From an uncultured Eubacteriales bacterium (GTDB lineage: Bacteria > Bacillota > Clostridia > Peptostreptococcales > Anaerovoracaceae): DNA of 5,722 nucleotides. The notes beneath the pieces are model-generated. The model saw nothing but the letters and a program-made list of their open reading frames with translations, ran no database searches and was not told the DNA's origin. Shown here piece after piece: positions 1 through 5,722 of the stretch (positions within the stretch are counted from its first letter, which is position 1; the number at the start of each line of letters is the position of its first letter). The stretch is taken from the NCBI GenBank assembly GCA_902797195.1, contig CADBRY010000148.1, positions 1 through 5,722 of the forward strand, read 5' to 3'. The position numbers were made by a program, and so were the translations under genes.

Positions 1-1662
1 AACAACGCTATGGATTTCGACGACCTCCTTCTGAATGCGGTCAAAGTTTTTGAACGAGACGAAGCTGTCCTGATGAAGTATCAGAGGCGTTTTCGCTACA
101 TTATGGTAGACGAGTATCAGGATACCAACCAGATCCAGTACACCTTTGTAAGGATGCTGGCGGAAGCCCATGGAAACATCTGCGTTGTCGGAGACGATGA
201 CCAGTGTATCTACCAGTGGCGGGGGGCGGACATCAGAAACATACTGGAATTTGAGAAGGATTTCCCCGGAGCCAAGGTTGTGAAGCTTGAGCAGAATTAT
301 CGTTCCACGGGAAACATACTGGCTGCCGCTCACAGCGTGATCTCAAACAACGCCTCCAGAAAAGACAAGAAACTGTGGACCAGTGCCGAGGATGGCAAGA
401 AGATAACCTGCTTCAGAGCCGACGATGAGAGGGAAGAAGCTTCGTATATAGCTTCGGAGATCAACCGCATATATGAGGGAAGTTACAGAGATTTCGCCAT
501 CCTGTACAGGACCAATGCTCAGTCCAGAACATTCGAGGAAGCTCTGTCAAGGAGACAGATCCCATACAGAGTCCTGGGATCCTTAAGATACTACGACCGA
601 AAGGAGATCAAGGACCTTATGTGCTATATGAGGATAGTTCAGAACGGAGCTGACGACCTGTCCCTTGTGAGGATAATAAATGAGCCTAAAAGAGGTGTAG
701 GGGGAAAGACAATAGAAAAGCTTCAGGCCCTTGCCCAGGTGAGAAATGAAAGTCTCCTGGAAGTGCTGCAGGATGATGAGGTTATCTCTTCCCTGTCCGC
801 AAAAGCCGCGGCGGGGATCAGAGAATTCACACAGCTTATCCTGGAAGTGTCTCAGCAGAAGGAAAACATGAGGCTTTCGGACATCTACGATACTCTTCTT
901 GTAAGATCCGGGTATCTTAAGGCTCTTGAAGATCAGAGAAGTCTTGAGAGTGAATCCAGGATCGAAAACATAATGGAATTCAAATCGGTTATAATCGGAT
1001 ACGAGAAGGATGAGCCTGACCTCACCCTGGCCGAGTTTATGGAGAGGATCGCCCTCCTGGCCGATGTGGATCAGCACGACAGCAGCGAGGATGCGGTCAC
1101 CCTGATGACCCTCCACAGCGCAAAGGGCCTGGAATTCTCATATGTGTTCATGCCCGGCATGGAAGATGGACTCTTTCCTGGATGGAGAGCATATGACAGA
1201 CCCGATGGCCTTGATGAAGAAAGAAGACTCTGTTATGTGGGAATAACGAGGGCGAAAAAAAGGCTGTGGATGACGAGCGCCGAGACCCGGATGATATACG
1301 GCAGGACGGACTACACAAGAGAGTCTCAGTTCCTGAGAGAGATGGATCAACATCTGATGGAAGGGGATCCCGTCCGCCGGAAAAAACGCGATCTTTTGGA
1401 CAATCAGTTCAAGGAAGGAATCAGCAGTCCAAGACCATACAGACCCTTCGACCAGCTTAAGTATGCAAGCCAGATAACAAAAAACAATGTGGCTGCCATG
1501 GCAGGATCTGCGGATGAGAAGTTTGAACCGGGTGACATGGTCGAACACTCCAAGTTTGGAAAGGGTGAAGTCCTCAGTGTAGAGGGAAAGATCATCAGGG
1601 TCAGATTTCTCGACGGGGAGAAAAAACTTGCCGCCGGAATGGCGCCTATCAAAAAGGTATAA
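1..1662 (+). CDS. pcrA: PcrA/UvrD-type superfamily 1A DNA helicase, 3' part (5' end outside window)
   Basis: This is an ATP-dependent 3'-to-5' DNA helicase that acts on chromosomal DNA in repair, in replication past obstacles, and in displacing RecA or RNA polymerase. The frame is open from base 1 (N-N-A before the first ATG at base 10), and NAMDFDDLL is an internal conserved helicase motif. The ATG at 10 is therefore not the start, and roughly 190 N-terminal residues with the Walker A lysine are missing. Counting from that Met, the visible motifs are: motif II IMVDEYQDTN (31-40, catalytic D34/E35), motif III GDDDQCIYQWRGAD (61-74), motif IV LEQNYRST (93-100), motif V TLMTLHSAKGLEF (364-376) and motif VI with EERRLCYVGITRAKKRLW (403-420). 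The last 45 residues, starting GDMVEHSKFGKGEV, match the Tudor-like C-terminal domain by which PcrA/UvrD binds RNA polymerase. That tail, together with ligA just downstream, favours PcrA over Rep or other UvrD-like paralogues. The stop codon is intact and no frameshift is seen. Confidence 0.96.
   Translation, partial: NNAMDFDDLLLNAVKVFERDEAVLMKYQRRFRYIMVDEYQDTNQIQYTFVRMLAEAHGNICVVGDDDQCIYQWRGADIRNILEFEKDFPGAKVVKLEQNYRSTGNILAAAHSVISNNASRKDKKLWTSAEDGKKITCFRADDEREEASYIASEINRIYEGSYRDFAILYRTNAQSRTFEEALSRRQIPYRVLGSLRYYDRKEIKDLMCYMRIVQNGADDLSLVRIINEPKRGVGGKTIEKLQALAQVRNESLLEVLQDDEVISSLSAKAAAGIREFTQLILEVSQQKENMRLSDIYDTLLVRSGYLKALEDQRSLESESRIENIMEFKSVIIGYEKDEPDLTLAEFMERIALLADVDQHDSSEDAVTLMTLHSAKGLEFSYVFMPGMEDGLFPGWRAYDRPDGLDEERRLCYVGITRAKKRLWMTSAETRMIYGRTDYTRESQFLREMDQHLMEGDPVRRKKRDLLDNQFKEGISSPRPYRPFDQLKYASQITKNNVAAMAGSADEKFEPGDMVEHSKFGKGEVLSVEGKIIRVRFLDGEKKLAAGMAPIKKV
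1652..1657 (+). promoter_or_regulatory. Ribosome-binding site of ligA
   Basis: The sequence AAAAGG lies inside the last codons of pcrA, 8 nt before the ligA ATG at 1666. It supports that start and implies that ribosomes finishing pcrA pass over the ligA initiation site, since only 3 nt separate stop from start. Confidence 0.6.
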
Positions 1663-1665
1663 GGG

Positions 1666-3636
1666 ATGGACAAGGAAACACGGATAAAAGAACTGGTTCA
1701 GAAACTTAATATGGCTTCTGAGGCCTATTACCAGAAGGATGTGGAAATAATTTCCAATGCTGAGTACGACCGTCTTTACGATGAGCTCCGGCAGCTTGAA
1801 GAAGAGACGGGGATACTGCTGTCATCAAGTCCCACGATAAATGTGGGATACGAAGTTGTCAGCTCCCTGCCCAAGCAGCGCCACCCATCACCAATGCTTT
1901 CTCTGGATAAGACCAAGGATCCGGAAGCCCTGGCCGCATGGCTTGGAGAAAAGGAAGGTCTTCTTTCCTGGAAGCTTGACGGCCTTACCATAGTCCTCAC
2001 CTACGAGAATGGAGAACTGACTCAGGCGGTCACCAGAGGCGACGGAACCACAGGTGAGGTCATAACCGGCAACGCCAGGGTCTTTGACAACGTGCCTCTG
2101 GGCATTCCCTATAAAGAGACTCTTGTCATCAGAGGGGAAGCGGTCATAAGCTACGGGGATTTCGAGAAGATAAATGAGACCATAGACGATGCGGGTGCAA
2201 AGTACAAGAATCCCAGGAATCTATGCAGCGGCACGGTAAGGCAGCTGAACAGCCAGGTCACTGCGGGAAGACACGTAAGGTTTTTTGCCTTTGCACTGGC
2301 GGGAGGAGGCCCTGATGTAGAACTCAGGAGCCGGCAGCTGGAATGGCTCAGGAGCCAGGGCTTTGACATAGTGGAATACGTGCCCGTGAACAGGGAAACG
2401 GCCGTGAAAGAAGTGGAAAAATTCTCAAAAAAAATCGCCGAATTCGAGCTTCCCTCTGACGGCCTGGTGCTCACCTTTGACGATATAGCATACGGTGAGT
2501 CCCTTGGGGTCACTTCCAAGTTTCCCAGAGATTCCATCGCCTTTAAGTGGCAGGACGAAATGGCGGAGACGACCCTTGACCATATCATCTGGAATCCTTC
2601 CCGGACAGGGCTTATAAATCCCATTGCGGTTTTTCAGCCCGTGGAGCTTGAAGGCACCACCGTAAGCAGGGCTTCAGTGCACAATCTGAGCATAGTGGAA
2701 CAGCTTGAACTGGCGGAGGGCGACAGGATAAAGGTCTACAAAGCCAACATGATAATACCTCAGATAGAGGAGAATCTGACGGCGGCGGACAAGGAGCATT
2801 CCCCGGGAAGAAAGGCAATAGAACCTCCGGCAAACTGTCCTGTTTGCGGCGCCGATACAAGGATACATGAGGATAATGGCATAAGGACTCTTCACTGTCC
2901 GAACCCGGAATGCCCCGCAAAACAGATAAAGTCCTTCACTCATTTTGTGAGCCGGGAAGCCCTGAATATCGAGGGCCTTTCCGAGGCTACTCTTGAAAAA
3001 TTCATAGACGAGGGGCTTTTGAAGACCCCGGCGGACATATTCAGGCTGAAGGATCATCGGGAAGAAATCTCAAGGATGGAGGGTTTTGGAGAGAAGTCTT
3101 GTGATAATATAATAAAGGCAATCGACAAGGCTTCGGAAACCACACCCGCAAGGCTCCTGTACGCTTTGGGAATTACAGGCATCGGATCTGCGGGGGGCAA
3201 GATGATCGCCGGAGCCTGTGACAACAGCTGGGAGAGAATAGAGAACCTCACCCTTGAGGAACTGAGAAATATCGAAGGAGTGGGCGATGTTATCGCCGGG
3301 GATTATGTTTCCTTTTTCAAGGATGAAAAAAACAGGGCCGTGGTGGAAGATCTGCTCCGGTATCTCAAGCTGGACGAAAGCAGCATAAGGACCGGGGAAC
3401 AGAAGCTGGAGAAAAAGACATTCGTCATTACCGGAAGTCTGGAGCACTTTGCCAACAGAGAGGAGGCAAAGGAAAAGATAGAATCTCTTGGGGGCAAGGT
3501 GGCAGGCTCGGTAAGTTCAAAAACCGATTACCTTGTAAATAACGATATAAACTCCGGCTCCTCAAAAAACAAAAAGGCAAAGGAACTGGGGATCCCCATC
3601 ATAACTGAGGAACAGCTCCTGGAAATGATAGATTAA
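1666..3636 (+). CDS. ligA: NAD-dependent DNA ligase LigA (divergent clostridial branch)
   Basis: LigA seals 5'-phosphate/3'-OH nicks using NAD+, giving AMP and NMN. It joins Okazaki fragments and completes excision repair. At 656 residues it is full length (usual range about 650-680). All domains appear in order: Ia NMN-binding (about 1-60); adenylation domain with nucleophile K103 in WKLDG, TRGDGTTGE (123-131), RGEAV (156-160, E158), NPRN (182-185), SDGLVL (264-269) and FKW (293-295, K294); OB fold (about 315-385); Cys4 zinc finger C391/C394/C411/C416; helix-hairpin-helix region (about 430-555); and a BRCT domain (about 582-656). Several active-site positions differ from E. coli LigA (H23, D32, E113 and K290 correspond by eye to Y22, N31, S101 and T270). 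With KANMIIPQI in the OB fold, this matches my memory of a clostridial LigA branch, so it is probably functional and not decaying. Its position after pcrA is the usual Firmicute arrangement and suggests it is the main cellular ligase. The ATG start is supported by an AAAAGG site 8 nt upstream. Confidence 0.97.
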   Translation: MDKETRIKELVQKLNMASEAYYQKDVEIISNAEYDRLYDELRQLEEETGILLSSSPTINVGYEVVSSLPKQRHPSPMLSLDKTKDPEALAAWLGEKEGLLSWKLDGLTIVLTYENGELTQAVTRGDGTTGEVITGNARVFDNVPLGIPYKETLVIRGEAVISYGDFEKINETIDDAGAKYKNPRNLCSGTVRQLNSQVTAGRHVRFFAFALAGGGPDVELRSRQLEWLRSQGFDIVEYVPVNRETAVKEVEKFSKKIAEFELPSDGLVLTFDDIAYGESLGVTSKFPRDSIAFKWQDEMAETTLDHIIWNPSRTGLINPIAVFQPVELEGTTVSRASVHNLSIVEQLELAEGDRIKVYKANMIIPQIEENLTAADKEHSPGRKAIEPPANCPVCGADTRIHEDNGIRTLHCPNPECPAKQIKSFTHFVSREALNIEGLSEATLEKFIDEGLLKTPADIFRLKDHREEISRMEGFGEKSCDNIIKAIDKASETTPARLLYALGITGIGSAGGKMIAGACDNSWERIENLTLEELRNIEGVGDVIAGDYVSFFKDEKNRAVVEDLLRYLKLDESSIRTGEQKLEKKTFVITGSLEHFANREEAKEKIESLGGKVAGSVSSKTDYLVNNDINSGSSKNKKAKELGIPIITEEQLLEMID

Positions 3637-3645
3637 ACAGCGGAC

Positions 3646-3652
3646 AGGGAGA
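3646..3652 (+). promoter_or_regulatory. Ribosome-binding site of the AIR-synthase-like gene
   Basis: AGGGAGA sits in the 22-nt gap after ligA, 6 nt before the ATG at 3659. The gap holds no hairpin or T-run and no recognisable promoter, so the gene is probably read from the same transcript as ligA. Confidence 0.7.
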
Positions 3653-3658
3653 ATCGCA

Positions 3659-4720
3659 ATGAAGCTTCCAACAGGAAAACTGGACAGCGATCTGCTCAAA
3701 AAGATCGTATTCGATAAAATCAAATACAGAGACGACAGCGTCAAAGTCAGACCGGGAATCGGCGAGGACTGTGCTGTGGTGGACTTTGGAGAGTGGGACT
3801 GCGTCATGTCCACGGATCCCATATCGGCGGCGGTAAAAGATATCGGCCGTCTCTGCATCCACATCACCTGCAACGACATAGCATCCAACGGGGCAAAACC
3901 CCTTGGTATAATGCTGGCGGTGATGCTCCCTGTGGGAACATGTCCTGAGGACATTGAGTACATCATGGAGCAGGCGGCGGACACGGCGGCGGAACTGAAG
4001 GTTGAGATCATCGGCGGTCACACGGAGATAACCCCGGCGGTAAAGCAGCCGGTCATCGTTTCCACGGCCATAGGAAAGTCCCTGTCGGGAACCCTTCAGA
4101 CAGGCAACGATATGGTGCCCGGAGATTACATAATGATGACAAAATCCTGCGGGCTTGAAGGCGCCGGTATCGCCGCGGCAGACTACGGCGAAGAACTCCT
4201 CTCTCTAAAGGACGATAATGGAAAGGCAATATTTGCTCCCGAGGAGATCGCAAGGGCAGAATCATTTATCGACAGGGTAAGCGTGGTCAGAGAAGGGGTT
4301 GCGGCCGGAAGGGTGGGAACCCATGGCATGCACGACATAACAGAGGGAGGGATCCTTGGAGCGGTATGGGAAATGTGCCAGATCTCAGGGACAGGCGCCG
4401 AGATATGGGAAGGTGACATTCCCATGGAACCTGAAACGAGAAAGATCTGCGATCACTTCGGACTGGATCCTCTAAGGCTCATCTCCAGCGGATCCATGGT
4501 GATAATAGCGGGGCAGGACAAAAAGGATGAGATGATACGGGCTCTCGAAAAGGAAAGCATCCCTGTCTCCGTAATCGGACGAGTAAAGGAAGAAAAAGAA
4601 GGTGTGTATCTTGTGCGCAGAGTTCCTACATGCGGACAGGAAGGAGAGGGCAGGATCAGGACAACCATCGATCCTCCCGGCACGGATGAAATATACAAGA
4701 TAGTGGAAAGGAGCCTGTGA
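3659..4720 (+). CDS. AIR synthase-related (PurM/HypE/ThiL superfamily) ATP-binding protein, substrate unknown
   Basis: This 353-residue protein has the two-domain PurM-like layout: an N-terminal AIRS domain (about 33-140) and a C-terminal AIRS_C domain (about 153-310). Members use ATP to activate or phosphorylate a small substrate (PurM, PurL, SelD, ThiL, HypE). Visible motifs are GEDCAVV (35-41), STDPI (51-55), IGRLCIHITCNDIASNGAKP (62-81), GGHTEIT (119-125), the glycine-rich DITEGGILGA (226-235) and SSGSM (276-280). The aspartates and Gly-rich turns fit the nucleotide- and metal-binding sites of the fold. It is closest to the poorly characterised HypE-like/AIR synthase-related group. True HypE ends in a conserved Pro-Arg-(Val/Ile)-Cys carbamoyl-carrier tail; this protein ends ERSL and lacks it. 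No hydrogenase-maturation, purine, thiamine or selenium genes are nearby. It is predicted cytosolic, with no signal peptide or membrane segment. Its stop codon shares a base with the next gene's start, so the two are probably translationally coupled. Superfamily is confident; function is not assignable. Confidence 0.88.
   Translation: MKLPTGKLDSDLLKKIVFDKIKYRDDSVKVRPGIGEDCAVVDFGEWDCVMSTDPISAAVKDIGRLCIHITCNDIASNGAKPLGIMLAVMLPVGTCPEDIEYIMEQAADTAAELKVEIIGGHTEITPAVKQPVIVSTAIGKSLSGTLQTGNDMVPGDYIMMTKSCGLEGAGIAAADYGEELLSLKDDNGKAIFAPEEIARAESFIDRVSVVREGVAAGRVGTHGMHDITEGGILGAVWEMCQISGTGAEIWEGDIPMEPETRKICDHFGLDPLRLISSGSMVIIAGQDKKDEMIRALEKESIPVSVIGRVKEEKEGVYLVRRVPTCGQEGEGRIRTTIDPPGTDEIYKIVERSL
4707..4713 (+). 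promoter_or_regulatory. Ribosome-binding site that sets the start of the PrsW-like gene
   Basis: AAAGGAG lies within the end of the upstream coding region. It is 6 nt before the ATG at 4720 but only 3 nt before the in-frame GTG at 4717. The normal spacing favours ATG 4720, giving a TGATG stop/start overlap with the AIR-synthase-like gene. Confidence 0.75.
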
Positions 4721-5571
4721 TGGGAAGTAACGGACTTATTTTTCTGGCATTGCTGCCGGGCATACTTATTATCATCTACATCTATAGGATGGACAAGGTG
4801 GAAAGCGAACCCTGGAGCCTGATCCTGAAGCTTGTGATATTCGGAATGATATCCTGCGTTCCCGCGGTTTATATGGAGACTTTTGTGGACGGCATCATGC
4901 CCAATTATCCCGAGGGGAGCCTCCCTTATGCTCTTTCCATGGCCTTTGTTTCCGCGGCCCTCTGTGAGGAAATATGCAAGTATGCACTTCTTAGACTGGG
5001 GTCCTGGAACAACAGAAGTTTTGGGTATAGATTCGACGGTATAGTCTATGGCGTCGCCGTTGCCGTTGGCTTTGCGGTACTTGAAAATGTACTTTACGTT
5101 ATCCAGGGAGGATTTTACGTGGCCCTTATGAGAGGAGTCATGGCTGTGCCCCTTCACGCATTTTGCGGCCTGTTCATGGGGGTGTTCTACGGAGCCGCAA
5201 AGAAGGCCCAGGTGGATGGGCGGGGCTCTTTCAAATACAAGGCGGCGGCCCTTATAGTCCCGATGATGATACACGGCATATACGATACTCTCGCCTTCCT
5301 TGGAAATACGATGGCAACCATAGTGTTGCTGGTATTCGTAGGCATAATGTACATGATCTCCATCAATGTGGTGAAGGCCTACTCACAGGACGATGCCTCA
5401 TCGGCCTTCTCCCCCGAAGGTGGAGTTGAACAGGAAGAACTCAGGCTGTCCAGAGAGATGATAGTCATCTCCTGTCCCCACTGCCATGGCAGGCTCAAAG
5501 TGCCAATGGGTGTAGGCAGGATCAGGATCAGATGTCCTCACTGCGGCAGTGAATTCAACGAAATCACTTGA
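4720..5571 (+). CDS. PrsW-family intramembrane metalloprotease-like protein with C-terminal zinc ribbon
   Basis: This 283-residue membrane protein carries the PrsW peptidase motifs: the YxxDKxExEP-like loop after TM1 (YRMDKVESEPW, 22-32), CEEICK (82-87, E83/E84), FDGIVYG (105-111), GFAVLENVLY (117-126), R138 with PLHAFCGLFMG (144-154, H146), and MIHGIYD (183-189, H185). The Glu and His residues would form the metal site. About seven membrane segments are seen, near 6-21, 33-55, 69-93, 105-129, 137-159, 173-193 and 197-217. Positive charges after TM1, TM3 and TM5 put the C terminus in the cytosol. Residues 252-275 form a zinc ribbon (CPHC and CPHC; C252/C255/C272/C275), joined by a polar acidic linker (about 222-245). 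B. subtilis PrsW makes the first cut in the anti-sigma factor RsiW. No sigma/anti-sigma pair is present here, so the substrate is unknown and the name prsW is not assigned. The start is ATG 4720, chosen from ribosome-site spacing; the GTG at 4717 is an alternative. Confidence 0.88.
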   Translation: MGSNGLIFLALLPGILIIIYIYRMDKVESEPWSLILKLVIFGMISCVPAVYMETFVDGIMPNYPEGSLPYALSMAFVSAALCEEICKYALLRLGSWNNRSFGYRFDGIVYGVAVAVGFAVLENVLYVIQGGFYVALMRGVMAVPLHAFCGLFMGVFYGAAKKAQVDGRGSFKYKAAALIVPMMIHGIYDTLAFLGNTMATIVLLVFVGIMYMISINVVKAYSQDDASSAFSPEGGVEQEELRLSREMIVISCPHCHGRLKVPMGVGRIRIRCPHCGSEFNEIT

Positions 5572-5596
5572 AGACGGGAAAGAATCATATTATAAT
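5568..5596 (+). promoter_or_regulatory. Sigma-A-type promoter for the SRP RNA, overlapping the PrsW-like stop codon
   Basis: The -35-like TTGAAG (5568-5573, 4 of 6 consensus bases) and a perfect -10 TATAAT (5591-5596) are separated by exactly 17 nt. Transcription would start near 5602-5604. The -35 element includes the TGA stop of the upstream gene (5569-5571). No terminator separates the two, so read-through from the protein operon could add to SRP RNA transcription. Confidence 0.72.
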
Positions 5597-5602
5597 CATT
5601 GA

Positions 5603-5722
5603 GCATGAAATTGCCTTTTGACAGTTCCGCATGCATGGTTTGGGTCCTGCGCAATAGGACGCCGTGAACCTTGTCAGGTCCGGAAGGAAGCAGCAATAAG
5701 CGGATAGTGCTATGTGCCGCAG
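5603..5722 (+). ncRNA. ffs: Signal recognition particle RNA (4.5S/SRP RNA), 3' end outside window
   Basis: This RNA binds Ffh and, with FtsY, targets nascent membrane and secreted proteins to the translocon. The near-universal domain IV core GTCAGGTCCGGAAGGAAGC is present at 5673-5691. It has the GGAA tetraloop (5682-5685) closed by TCC/GGA, and the conserved internal-loop bases on both sides. Outward pairing continues the rod: CTT (5670-5672) with AAG (5698-5700), CCG (5662-5664) with CGG (5701-5703), and CTGCG (5647-5651) with CGCAG (5718-5722). The last pair sits at the window edge, so the 3' arm continues outside. The 5' end is uncertain. The promoter predicts a start near 5603, but a short mature RNA could begin near 5630-5640 after processing. 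I cannot tell whether this is the small form or a larger form with an Alu domain, because the 3' portion is missing. dnaX often follows this gene in Firmicutes. Confidence 0.93.

Noticed and set aside
10..12. ATG at base 10 as the start of the helicase gene
   Set aside because: The frame is open back to base 1, and the surrounding residues NAMDFDDLL are an internal conserved helicase motif. The gene starts outside the window.
3973..3993. Direct repeat GGCGGCGGA-CAC-GGCGGCGGA
   Set aside because: It falls in frame and encodes Ala-Ala pairs in a helix of the AIR-synthase-like protein. It is explained by codon choice and not by a mobile or regulatory repeat.
583..5274. Many long open frames on the minus strand, and short plus-strand frames within the genes
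   Set aside because: All lie inside well-supported plus-strand genes. Their translations show no recognisable domains and they lack their own ribosome-binding context, so they are shadows of the G+C-balanced coding strand.
5618..5623. Perfect TTGACA, resembling a -35 element
   Set aside because: A -10 at normal spacing would fall near 5641-5646 (TGGGTC), which does not resemble TATAAT and lies within the SRP RNA rod. TTGAAG-17-TATAAT upstream is the better promoter.
5645..5660. Local hairpin GTCCT...AGGAC resembling a terminator stem
   Set aside because: It has no following T-run and competes with the longer SRP RNA rod pairing. It is more likely a by-product of the SRP RNA sequence.
1..5722. 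CRISPR array, insertion sequence, tRNA, toxin-antitoxin or defence system
   Set aside because: No spaced repeats, terminal inverted repeats, transposase motifs, cloverleaf or defence-gene motifs were seen. Nearly all bases are accounted for by four housekeeping-like genes and the SRP RNA.

Overview
The window looks like a stretch of housekeeping chromosome from a member of the Clostridia (Firmicutes). Four signs point this way. A PcrA-type helicase gene lies directly upstream of NAD-dependent DNA ligase. The ligase belongs to a divergent branch that I associate with Lachnospiraceae-like and related Clostridia. All ribosome-binding sites are strong AGGAG-like sequences. The arginine and isoleucine codons are rich in AGG/AGA and ATA. 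Base composition is near half G+C by eye. I would not name a family or genus.

Everything is on the + strand and tightly packed. From left to right: the 3' three quarters of pcrA (1-1662, 5' end outside the window); ligA (1666-3636, 3 nt gap); an AIR-synthase/HypE-superfamily ATP-binding protein of unassigned substrate (3659-4720, 22 nt gap); a PrsW-family membrane protein with a C-terminal zinc ribbon (4720-5571, sharing one base with the preceding stop codon); and the 5' and central part of the SRP RNA gene (about 5603 to beyond 5722). No terminator-like hairpin followed by a T-run is visible between any of these genes. The four protein genes therefore look like one transcription unit, and the SRP RNA has its own sigma-A-type promoter beginning inside the last codons of the PrsW-like gene.

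PcrA and LigA both act on chromosomal DNA: PcrA unwinds duplex and removes obstacles in replication and repair, and LigA seals the resulting nicks. The next two genes have no obvious biochemical link to DNA repair. They are probably co-expressed passengers or a conserved clostridial neighbourhood. The SRP RNA serves membrane-protein targeting and is often followed by dnaX in Firmicutes, which would lie beyond the window.

I found no CRISPR array, mobile element, tRNA, toxin-antitoxin pair or defence island. The points most worth a second look are the substituted NAD-site residues in LigA, the zinc ribbon on the PrsW-like protein, the orphan AIR-synthase-like enzyme, and the promoter that overlaps the PrsW-like gene's stop codon.
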